The notes under the pieces are model-generated. The model did no database searches and had not been told where the DNA came from. It saw nothing but the letters and a program-made list of their open reading frames with translations. A program made the position numbers and the translations under genes. A DNA stretch of 64,000 nucleotides from Mycobacterium malmoense (lineage in GTDB: Bacteria > Actinomycetota > Actinomycetes > Mycobacteriales > Mycobacteriaceae), in NCBI RefSeq assembly GCF_019645855.1, contig NZ_CP080999.1:2046001-2110000 (forward strand), given 5' to 3'. Shown piece by piece: positions 24,420 to 31,853 of this stretch (positions are counted from its first letter, which is position 1; each line of letters begins with the position of its first letter).

Positions 24420-27400
24420 CACTGCTGCACGGTACGCACGCGCCGCAGGTCGAGGATGCCCGGCGCGCCGACGTCGGTGAGGATCCGGGCCTGTCGCTCC
24501 CGCAGGGCGGACAGGTCGAGCTTGCCCGGGGTGAAGCCGGTCGCCTCGAAGCGGCGGGCGCGGCGGGACTCGGCCTCCACGGCGTTGACCGGTGGCTCGT
24601 CGTAGGCGCGGCCGCCGGGATGGGCGACGTGGTAGGTGCAGCCGCCGCGCGACGTTGCGGTGGTGAGGTCGATCAGCTCGAACCGCAGCGGGACGTCGGT
24701 GCTGATGGTCGGGTGCAGCGCGCTGGGCGGCTGCCACGCCTTGAAACGCACGCCGCCGACGTGGATGTCGGGGTTGTCGGTCGCCAGCAACGGCACCGGG
24801 TAGCCGTCGACCGTCACCACGTAGCGGTGGCGGTCGGCGCCGATGATGCGGACCTGGATGCGTTCCACCGACGAGTCGACGTAGCGGGCGGTGCCGGTGG
24901 CGGTGGCCTCCTCGCCGAGGGTGTTCCACGGTTCGATCGCGCCGCGCAGCTCGATCTCCACGCCGTCGAAGACCGCGGTGCCGATGCGCGGGAAGCGGAA
25001 CTCGGTGAACGGGTCCAGCCAGCTGGTCTCGAACGCGATGCCGTGTGCGCGCAGGTCGGCGGCCACGTCGGCGATGTCGTGAATCAGGAAGTGCGGCAAC
25101 AGGTATCGGCCGTGCAGGTTGGCGCCGTGCCGGATCAGCGGGGCGCGCAGCGGCTCGTCCCAGAACCACGCCACCAGCGAGCGCACCAGCAGCGACTGCA
25201 CCATCGCCATCCGCAGGTGCGGCGGCATCTCGAAGCCGCGCAGCTCCAGCAGCCCGAGCCTGCCGCGGGGGCTGTCGGGGCTGTAGAGCTTGTCGATGCA
25301 GAACTCGGCGCGATGGGTGTTGCCGGTGATGTCGGTGAGCAGGTGCCGCAGCGCGCGGTCGGTCACCCACGGTCGCGCGGTGTTTTTTGGCCCACCGCCT
25401 CCCAGCCGCGCGATCTCGGCGAACGCGATCTCGAGCTCGTACAGCGCGTCGGCGCGGCCCTCGTCGACCCGCGGCGCCTGCGACGTGGTGCCGACGAATC
25501 GCCCGGCGAACACATAGGACAACGACGGGTGCCGCTGCCAGTACGTCAGCAGCGAGACCAGCAGGTCGGGACGGCGCAGCAGCGGCGAGTCCGCGGGCGT
25601 GACGCCGCCGAGCGTGATGTGGTTGCCGCCGCCGGTGCCGCCGTGCGTGCCGTCGACGTCGAACGACTCCGTAGAAAGACGGGCCAGCCGGGCCTGTTCG
25701 TACAGCGTTTCCAGCAGCTGCGCTTGCTCGGCGAAGCTGGCGGTGGGCGCCACGTTGACCTCGATGACGCCCGGGTCGGGGGTGATCGTCGTCGACCTCA
25801 GCCGCGGGTCCGGCGGCGGGCCGTAGCCCTCGATCACCACCGGGCAGTGGACCTTTGCCGCCGCGGCCTCGACGCGGGCGATGAGGTCGACGAAGTGCTC
25901 GAGCGCCTCGGTGGGCGGCATGAAGACGTGCAGCAGCCCGTCGCGGACCTCGGCGACCATCGCGGTCGGCGGCGCGGTCTCGGGGTCCACGAGCACGGCG
26001 GTGCCCGGCTCCGCCGGCAGCGCGTCCCCCACCGTCAGGGGGTCGACGTCGAACGACGCGCGTGGCGGCCGCCAGCTGATCGAATCCAGCGGCAGCCGCA
26101 GGCCCGCGGGAGAGTCCCCGTCGAGCAACACGATGCGGCCGCGGCGCAGCCGCCAGTTGGCGCTGGCCCAGCCGAGGTCGTCGTCGCGGCGGTGCAGCGG
26201 CAGCACGAAAGCGGCTGGGGCCGAAGTGGATTCGTCGAGGCGCGCCAGCAGCGCGGCGCGGCCGGCGGGGGAGTCCTCGGTGAGATCGTCATCCGATGAC
26301 ACCGGGTTTCCCTGGGGCATGCGCACTTTGGCCGCCAGCCGGGACAGCGGATCCTCGTAGGCCGGCCGGACCTGCGAGGGCGGCAGCGCAAAGCCGTCGG
26401 CAATCGCGGCGAGCACCCGGTAGCCGGCGTCCTTGTCAACGCAGCCGCCGACGGGGTCCGGCGGGTTGATCCAGGGGTCGGCCAGCAGCGTGTCGTCGGT
26501 CCACAGCGGTCGGCCGTCGGTGCGCCAGTAGAGCGCAATCTGCCAGCGCGGCAACGGTTCTCCCGGATACCATCTGCCCTGTCCGCGCTGGATCAGCCCC
26601 CGCGGGGCCCACGCCGCCTTCAGGCGGGCGGCCAGATCGGACGCGCGCCGCCGCTTGTGCGGACCGTCGGCGGCCGTCGTCCACTCCTCGGCCGACTTGT
26701 CCGGGTGGATGCCCACCGACACAAACGTCGGCTCCCCGCCGACGGTCAGCCGGACGTCGCCCGCGGCCAGCCGCTCGTCCACGCGCCGGCCGACATCGCA
26801 GATCGTCCGCCACGCCTCGTCGGTGTAGGGCAGCGTGACGCGCGGGTCCTCGTGGACCCGGGTGACGGTGTTGGAGAACTCCAGCACCGATTCGCAGGGC
26901 TCGGTGCCGCCGCTGATGGGCGCCGCGGTCGCCGGGTGCGGCGTGGCCGCCAGCGGGATGTGGCCCTCGCCGGCGAACAGCCCGGACGTCGGGTCCAGCC
27001 CGATCCAGCCCGCGCCGGGGACGTACACCTCGGTCCAGGCGTGCAGGTCGGTGAAGTCGGCGGCGGGTCCCGACGGCCCGTCGAGCGCCTCGACGTCGGA
27101 GGCCAGCTGCACCAGGTAGCCGGACACGAACCGGGCGGCCAGGCCCAGCTGGCGCAGGATCGACACCAGCAGCCACGCCGAGTCCCGGCACGACCCGACG
27201 CCGGTGCGCAGCGTGAAATCCGGTGTCTGGACCCCGGGTTCCATGCGCACGCTGTAGGCGACGTCGGCGTTGACCGCGCGGTTGAGCGCGACCAGGAAGT
27301 CGATGGTGCGAGCGCCCTCCGGCGCGGTGAAGTCACGCAACCACGCCCGCACGAGCTCGCCGGGACCCGAGCCGTCACCGCCTTCGTCGACGGGCCGCAG

Positions 27401-27760
27401 GTACGGCTCGAGGTCGTCGGCCAAAGCCCTGGGGTAGGCCAACCCGGTGGCGGGCCACGCCTCGGCCCAGTCCTCGATGAAGAAGTCGAACGGGTTGATC
27501 ACCTTGAGGTCGGCGATGAGCCCGACGGTGATGGTCAGCCGGTTCGTGGGATTCGGAAACACCAGGCGGGCAAGGAAATTGCCCACCGCGTCCTGCTGCC
27601 AGTTGATGAAGTGGTCGCTCGGTTCGACGCGCAGCGAATAGGCCTCGATGGGCGTGCGCGAGTGGGGCGCCGGGCGCAGCCGCACGACGTGCGGATGCAC
27701 CCGGACCGGCCGGTCAAAGGTGTAGCTGGTGCGGTGCTCCAGCGCAACTTTGATGCTCAC
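24419..27760 (-). CDS. Large transglutaminase-DUF2126 protein (Rv2566 type)
   Basis: An 1113-residue protein. Residues 1-300 hold the transglutaminase N-domain (VALEHRTSYTFDRPVRVHPHVVRLRPAP) and core, with the catalytic Cys in GVGSCRDSAWLL near residue 190, His in LHAWTEVYVPG and Asp in GLDPTSG. From about residue 310 to the end lies DUF2126, including VSVGIHP, GGTGGGNHITLGG and FRFPRIGTAVFDGVEIELRG. It is translated first, then the ATP-grasp/alpha-E protein. The set is a predicted peptide-synthesis and cleavage system; no substrate is known. Confidence 0.9.
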   Translation of the reverse strand: MSIKVALEHRTSYTFDRPVRVHPHVVRLRPAPHSRTPIEAYSLRVEPSDHFINWQQDAVGNFLARLVFPNPTNRLTITVGLIADLKVINPFDFFIEDWAEAWPATGLAYPRALADDLEPYLRPVDEGGDGSGPGELVRAWLRDFTAPEGARTIDFLVALNRAVNADVAYSVRMEPGVQTPDFTLRTGVGSCRDSAWLLVSILRQLGLAARFVSGYLVQLASDVEALDGPSGPAADFTDLHAWTEVYVPGAGWIGLDPTSGLFAGEGHIPLAATPHPATAAPISGGTEPCESVLEFSNTVTRVHEDPRVTLPYTDEAWRTICDVGRRVDERLAAGDVRLTVGGEPTFVSVGIHPDKSAEEWTTAADGPHKRRRASDLAARLKAAWAPRGLIQRGQGRWYPGEPLPRWQIALYWRTDGRPLWTDDTLLADPWINPPDPVGGCVDKDAGYRVLAAIADGFALPPSQVRPAYEDPLSRLAAKVRMPQGNPVSSDDDLTEDSPAGRAALLARLDESTSAPAAFVLPLHRRDDDLGWASANWRLRRGRIVLLDGDSPAGLRLPLDSISWRPPRASFDVDPLTVGDALPAEPGTAVLVDPETAPPTAMVAEVRDGLLHVFMPPTEALEHFVDLIARVEAAAAKVHCPVVIEGYGPPPDPRLRSTTITPDPGVIEVNVAPTASFAEQAQLLETLYEQARLARLSTESFDVDGTHGGTGGGNHITLGGVTPADSPLLRRPDLLVSLLTYWQRHPSLSYVFAGRFVGTTSQAPRVDEGRADALYELEIAFAEIARLGGGGPKNTARPWVTDRALRHLLTDITGNTHRAEFCIDKLYSPDSPRGRLGLLELRGFEMPPHLRMAMVQSLLVRSLVAWFWDEPLRAPLIRHGANLHGRYLLPHFLIHDIADVAADLRAHGIAFETSWLDPFTEFRFPRIGTAVFDGVEIELRGAIEPWNTLGEEATATGTARYVDSSVERIQVRIIGADRHRYVVTVDGYPVPLLATDNPDIHVGGVRFKAWQPPSALHPTISTDVPLRFELIDLTTATSRGGCTYHVAHPGGRAYDEPPVNAVEAESRRARRFEATGFTPGKLDLSALRERQARILTDVGAPGILDLRRVRTVQQ

Positions 27761-27859
27761 CCGCTGATCTCATCACACCCGCCACAAGGCCGCAGCGCAG
27801 CGCAATTCGGCCTTCGTCAGGCGCCCGAACGCCGTTTCGGCGTTGCGGGCCCGCGGGGC

Positions 27860-28918
27860 TCAGGCCGGCGCGATGCCGGGCGGCGGTCCCGGTTGGTAAC
27901 CGGACCGCTCCAGCCCGACGACCTGACCGCCGGACAGCTTGCGGTAGGTGTAGATCAGGATCAGCGCGGCGATGGGTCCGCCGACGAGCAGGCCCACACC
28001 GCAAGCCAGTACGCCGACGATGATCGCCGCCGCTTGTACCAGCCACGCCAGCAGAGCGTTTCCGAAGTTGGACGAGACGGTCGAGAAGCTGGACTTCAAC
28101 CCGCCGATGGCGGACTGCGAACGATCGATGACGAACGGGATGGTGAACTGGGCGAAGATGCCCAGGATGAGGCCGGGAAGGAAGCACACGATCGAGGCGA
28201 TCGCGGTGAGGACGCTGACCAGCAGCGCGGCGAGGATCACCATGCCGAGGTTGCGCGGCTTGAAGAACGAACCGATGGTCACCGGCCGGCCGTCGGCGAT
28301 GTCGAGACATCCGGACAGGAAGGCGGATTGGGCGAATATTCCTATCGCGTAGGCGAGAACGTAGCCGATGATCATGACGGCCAACCCACCGGCGCTGATG
28401 CTCGTCTCGGTGGCGCTGGTGAAGCCGTCGGAGCTCGTCGTGGTGGTGGTGCTGCCCATGCTGCCGCCCAGCGCGCTCGCCCCGTAGGCCAGGCCGAGCA
28501 GCACGGCGTAGATGAAGGCGGAAACGATTAACGTCGCGGGGTTCTGCGTGAACTTGTTCCACGCCCAGCTGAACGCCTCACTGATGCTGAACGCAGGTTT
28601 GGGCTGGCCGCCGTAGCCGGGCGGCGGCGGGTAGCCGGGGGGCGGGCCATAGCCGGGTGGGGGGCCGGGCGGCGGCCCGTAGCCCGGCGGCGGTCCGGGG
28701 GGCGGCCCATAGCCGGGGGGAGGGCCGGGCGGTGCACCGTACCCGGGCGGCGGAGGGCCGTAGCCGGGGGGCGGGCCGGGTGGTGGGCCGGGTGGTGGGC
28801 CATAGCCCGGGGGCGGGGGCGGTGCGCCGTAACCGGGCGGTGGCGGGTAGCCCGGAGGGTTCTCGTTCCCCCCGCGGGGGTCGGCCGGGCTGCCTGGATA
28901 CTCGGGAGGCTGGCTCAT
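27860..28918 (-). CDS. Proline/glycine-rich N-terminal membrane protein (Rv2560 type)
   Basis: A 352-residue protein. The first 100 residues are a low-complexity cytoplasmic tail built from repeats of PPPGYGPPPG type; the rest has about five to six membrane segments (ATLIVSAFIYAVLLGLAYG, GGLAVMIIGYVLAYAIGIF, LGMVILAALLVSVLTAIASIV, GLILGIFAQFTIPFVI, ALLAWLVQAAAIIVGVLACGVGLLV) resembling the DUF975 group. Start ATG 28918 (MSQPPEYPG) is preferred over one 14 codons upstream that lacks conservation. The proline-rich tail may recruit partner proteins. Function unknown. Confidence 0.83.
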   Translation of the reverse strand: MSQPPEYPGSPADPRGGNENPPGYPPPPGYGAPPPPPGYGPPPGPPPGPPPGYGPPPPGYGAPPGPPPGYGPPPGPPPGYGPPPGPPPGYGPPPGYPPPPGYGGQPKPAFSISEAFSWAWNKFTQNPATLIVSAFIYAVLLGLAYGASALGGSMGSTTTTTSSDGFTSATETSISAGGLAVMIIGYVLAYAIGIFAQSAFLSGCLDIADGRPVTIGSFFKPRNLGMVILAALLVSVLTAIASIVCFLPGLILGIFAQFTIPFVIDRSQSAIGGLKSSFSTVSSNFGNALLAWLVQAAAIIVGVLACGVGLLVGGPIAALILIYTYRKLSGGQVVGLERSGYQPGPPPGIAPA

Positions 28919-29057
28919 TGGCGTCCTAGCTGTTTGATTCAACTCGATGGGCACGCGCACGGATACTTGGCAAACCGGAACTTAGCAAATATGTGGCGCA
29001 AGTGCGCGGATTGGTTGCGCCTGCCGCCGGTCGGCGCGCCCGTCGCCCCGACGTGGT

Positions 29058-30401
29058 ATGCCTAAAGCCGTGTCCGACGGTCTGTTTGACCTCCCCGGCG
29101 CGCCGCAGACCACCAATCCCGACCTGGGCGCGTCGGCCGGTACACCGCTGGCGGTCCGGATGCGTCCGGCATCGCTGGACGAGGTGGTCGGGCAGGACCA
29201 CTTGTTGGCGCCGGGATCGCCGCTGCGGCGGCTGGTCGAGGGCTCGGGCGTGGCGTCGGTCATCCTGTACGGCCCGCCGGGCAGCGGAAAGACGACGCTG
29301 GCCGCGCTGATCTCGCAGACGACCGGCCGGCGATTCGAGGCGCTGTCGGCGCTGTCGGCCGGCGTCAAGGACGTTCGGGCCGTTATAGAAGGGGCGCGCA
29401 GGGCGCTCCTCTCCGGCGAGCAGACCGTGCTGTTCATCGACGAGGTGCACCGCTTCTCCAAGACCCAGCAGGACGCCCTGCTCTCCGCCGTGGAGAACCG
29501 GGTGGTGTTGCTGGTGGCGGCCACCACCGAGAACCCGTCGTTCTCCGTGGTGGCGCCGCTGCTGTCGCGGTCGCTGATCCTGCAGCTGCGGCCGCTGACC
29601 TCCGACGACATCCGCGCCGTCGTGCGGCGCGCCATCGACGATCCCCGCGGCCTGGGCGGGCGGGTCACCGTGGCGCCCGAGGCCGTCGACCTGCTGGTGC
29701 GATTGGCGGCCGGCGACGCCCGCCGGGCGCTGACAGCGCTGGAGGTGGCGGCCGAGGCCAACGAGGCGGTGACCGTCGAGACCGTCGAGCGGTCCCTGGA
29801 CGAGGCCGCGGTGCGCTACGACCGCGACGGCGACCAGCACTACGACGTCATCAGCGCCTTCATCAAGTCGGTGCGCGGTTCCGACGTCGACGCCGCGCTG
29901 CACTACCTGGCCCGGATGCTCGTCGCCGGTGAGGATCCACGGTTCGTCGCGCGCCGGCTGCTGATCCTGGCCAGCGAGGACATCGGCATGGCCGATCCGA
30001 CCGCGCTGCAGACCGCGGTCGCCGCCGCGCAGACCGTGCAGCTGATCGGCATGCCCGAGGCGCAGCTGACGCTGGCGCACGCCACCATCCACCTGGCCGC
30101 CGCGCCGAAGTCGAATGCCGTCACCACCGCGCTGGCCGCCGCGATGGACGACATCAAGGCGGGCAAGGCGGGCCTGGTGCCGCCCCATCTGCGCGACGGG
30201 CACTACTCGGGTGCGGCGGCGCTGGGCAACGCCCAGGGCTACAAGTATTCCCACGACGCCCCGGATGGCGTTGCCGCCCAACAATATCCGCCCGACGAGC
30301 TGGTGGGCGTGGACTACTATCGGCCGGCCGGCCGCGGCGGTGAACGCGAGATGGCCGGCCGGCTGGACCGGCTGCGCGCGATCATCCGCGGGAAACGGTG
30401 A
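29058..30401 (+). CDS. rarA: Replication-associated recombination protein A (RarA/MgsA), AAA+ ATPase
   Basis: A 447-residue AAA+ ATPase that acts at stalled replication forks. Visible: Walker A GPPGSGKTT near residue 75, Walker B LFIDEVHRFSK near residue 130, sensor 1 AATTENPSF, the arginine finger region SRSLILQL, and the C-terminal tetramerisation domain (HYDVISAFIKSVRGSDVDAALHYLARML ... ASEDIGMADP). Start ATG 29058 matches the family; GTG 29070 is possible. It is convergent with the next gene across a strong hairpin. Confidence 0.95.
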   Translation: MPKAVSDGLFDLPGAPQTTNPDLGASAGTPLAVRMRPASLDEVVGQDHLLAPGSPLRRLVEGSGVASVILYGPPGSGKTTLAALISQTTGRRFEALSALSAGVKDVRAVIEGARRALLSGEQTVLFIDEVHRFSKTQQDALLSAVENRVVLLVAATTENPSFSVVAPLLSRSLILQLRPLTSDDIRAVVRRAIDDPRGLGGRVTVAPEAVDLLVRLAAGDARRALTALEVAAEANEAVTVETVERSLDEAAVRYDRDGDQHYDVISAFIKSVRGSDVDAALHYLARMLVAGEDPRFVARRLLILASEDIGMADPTALQTAVAAAQTVQLIGMPEAQLTLAHATIHLAAAPKSNAVTTALAAAMDDIKAGKAGLVPPHLRDGHYSGAAALGNAQGYKYSHDAPDGVAAQQYPPDELVGVDYYRPAGRGGEREMAGRLDRLRAIIRGKR

Positions 30402-30432
30402 ACGGCGCCGCGCAACTTTCACCGACGAGGCC

Positions 30433-30492
30433 GCCGAGCGTCACGCTGGCGTGGCATTCGGCGGCCACTGCCACGCTGACGTGACGCTCGGC
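30433..30492. terminator. Bidirectional terminator-like hairpin between convergent genes
   Basis: 30433-30454 and 30471-30492 pair as a 13-bp perfect outer stem (starting GCCGAGCGTCACG), a 3x3 internal loop and a 6-bp inner stem, with a 16-base loop. It lies between the ends of rarA and the convergent Rv2557/Rv2558-like gene, the expected place for a shared terminator. No T-run follows. Confidence 0.65.
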
Positions 30493-30514
30493 GAGAAGCC
30501 GGCGTGACCCGGGC

Positions 30515-31138
30515 TCAGACCAGCTCGGGCACCCTCAGGTGGGCGATCGCCAGCTCGAACTCGGCCACGTCGACCACCTCGGCGCCCAGCTCCCGGACGC
30601 GCCTGCTGCGCAGCTCGGTCGCCCGGTCGCGGTTTCGGGCCATGGCGTCGATGCTGTCGAACGTCGAGCAGGACACCGCCCGCCGGCACGCGGGGTGGTC
30701 GACCATCAGGCTGGCGCTGCAGAACCCGTCGAGCTGTTCCATTTCCGGAAGCACGGACGTGCGGTAGAAGTCCAGCGATCCGCTGAGCTGGTCCGGCACC
30801 ACCTTGAGCCAGGTGGCCCGCACGCAGGCCCCGTCCCGCGAGTGGTGGTCGCGGTGCAGTAAAGCGATGTCCCATTCCTCGACCCGCGCGCTGCCGTCGA
30901 ACATCAACGCCGCGCGGTCGCGGACGGGCGCCACCCGTTCGGCGCTGGCGCGCATCGCTTCCATGGTCTGCCAGGCGCTGGTGGCGATGCATCTGCCGGA
31001 CTGGCGGTCCACCAACAGCGACAACCCGACGCACCCGTTCATCTCTTGCAGGGCGGGCATGACGACGTCGCGAACGTGCGCAATGCCGATGTCGATCGAC
31101 AAGGGTTGCGCCTGGATGGTGGTGGAGCGTGCGTACAC
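30515..31138 (-). CDS. Rv2557/Rv2558-family conserved protein
   Basis: A 207-residue protein built of two related halves resembling dimeric alpha-beta barrel (ABM-like) domains: HVRDVVMPALQEMNGCVGLSLLVDRQSGRCIATSAW in the first half and VLPEMEQLDGFCSASLMVDHPACRRAVSCSTF in the second. M. tuberculosis carries two adjacent paralogues, reported as starvation-induced; here there is one. GTG 31138 gives the conserved YARSTTIQAQ start. Enzymatic role unknown. Confidence 0.82.
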   Translation of the reverse strand: MYARSTTIQAQPLSIDIGIAHVRDVVMPALQEMNGCVGLSLLVDRQSGRCIATSAWQTMEAMRASAERVAPVRDRAALMFDGSARVEEWDIALLHRDHHSRDGACVRATWLKVVPDQLSGSLDFYRTSVLPEMEQLDGFCSASLMVDHPACRRAVSCSTFDSIDAMARNRDRATELRSRRVRELGAEVVDVAEFELAIAHLRVPELV

Positions 31139-31323
31139 GATTGACCCCCTCCCGTGTCGGGGCTTGTATCTCGTTGGGTCCCGGTAACGCCACCGGTCCC
31201 ACCAGATACCTTCCTCCTGCCGGTTACCGCTGGCAACGGCTTTCGGGGGAGTTCTGTGGCCGCGCTCACAAACGATTGGCCGGTCACTGACACGTCCCGA
31301 GGCCCCGCCGTAGGCTTGTTCGG

Positions 31324-31725
31324 GTGCATACCGATGTGCTGGATGTGGACACCAGCCGTTGCCGCATCGTCGATCTCACCGATGCGGTGCGCCGGTTCTG
31401 CTTCAGCTATGGCGACGGTCTGTGCAACGTGTTCGTCCCGCATGCGACGGCCGGGGTGGCGATCATCGAGACCGGCGCCGGCTCCGACGACGACCTGGTC
31501 GACACGTTGGAACGGCTGTTGCCGCGCGACGACCGTTACCGGCACGCGCACGGCTCCGAGGGCCACGGCGCCGACCACGTGCTGCCGGCGATCGTCGCGC
31601 CGTCGGTGACGGTGCCGGTCGCCAGCGGCGACCCGCAGCTGGGCACCTGGCAAAGCATCGTGCTGGTCGACCTCAACCGGGACAACCCGCGGCGGTCGGT
31701 GCGGTTGAGCTTTTTGGAGGGTTAG
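31324..31725 (+). CDS. YjbQ / UPF0047 family protein (Rv2556c type)
   Basis: A 133-residue protein with the family signature HATAGVAIIETG and GHGADHVLPAIVAPSVTVPV, then GTWQSIVLVDLNRDNPRRSV. His residues in the HAT and HGADH motifs form a metal-like site. The E. coli homologue can show thiamine-phosphate synthase activity when overproduced, but the true role is not known. It starts at GTG 31324 and is divergent from the preceding gene across 185 bases. Confidence 0.88.
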   Translation: MHTDVLDVDTSRCRIVDLTDAVRRFCFSYGDGLCNVFVPHATAGVAIIETGAGSDDDLVDTLERLLPRDDRYRHAHGSEGHGADHVLPAIVAPSVTVPVASGDPQLGTWQSIVLVDLNRDNPRRSVRLSFLEG

Positions 31726-31853
31726 CGACACGGTGAGGGACCGCGCCGGGCAGGTACTGTGTGCGGTCGACGAGCGTCGTTAGACAGCCTTCCAATAACC
31801 CGGGGAATTAGGCTGGGAACCAACGCCCAAGCAACAGGAAGAAGCGGACGAGA

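Noticed and set aside
24420..25370. Apparent 1203-residue protein extending the ATP-grasp/alpha-E gene upstream
   Set aside because: The extension overlaps the transglutaminase-DUF2126 gene for 950 bases and is Arg/Pro/His-rich noise; the true start shares a base with the upstream stop at 24419.
21645..26299. Very long plus-strand open frames of 590 and 628 codons opposite the ATP-grasp and transglutaminase genes
   Set aside because: They lie antisense to two clearly conserved proteins, have low-complexity Arg/Gly/His-rich translations and no recognisable domain; this is the usual shadow coding of GC-rich DNA.
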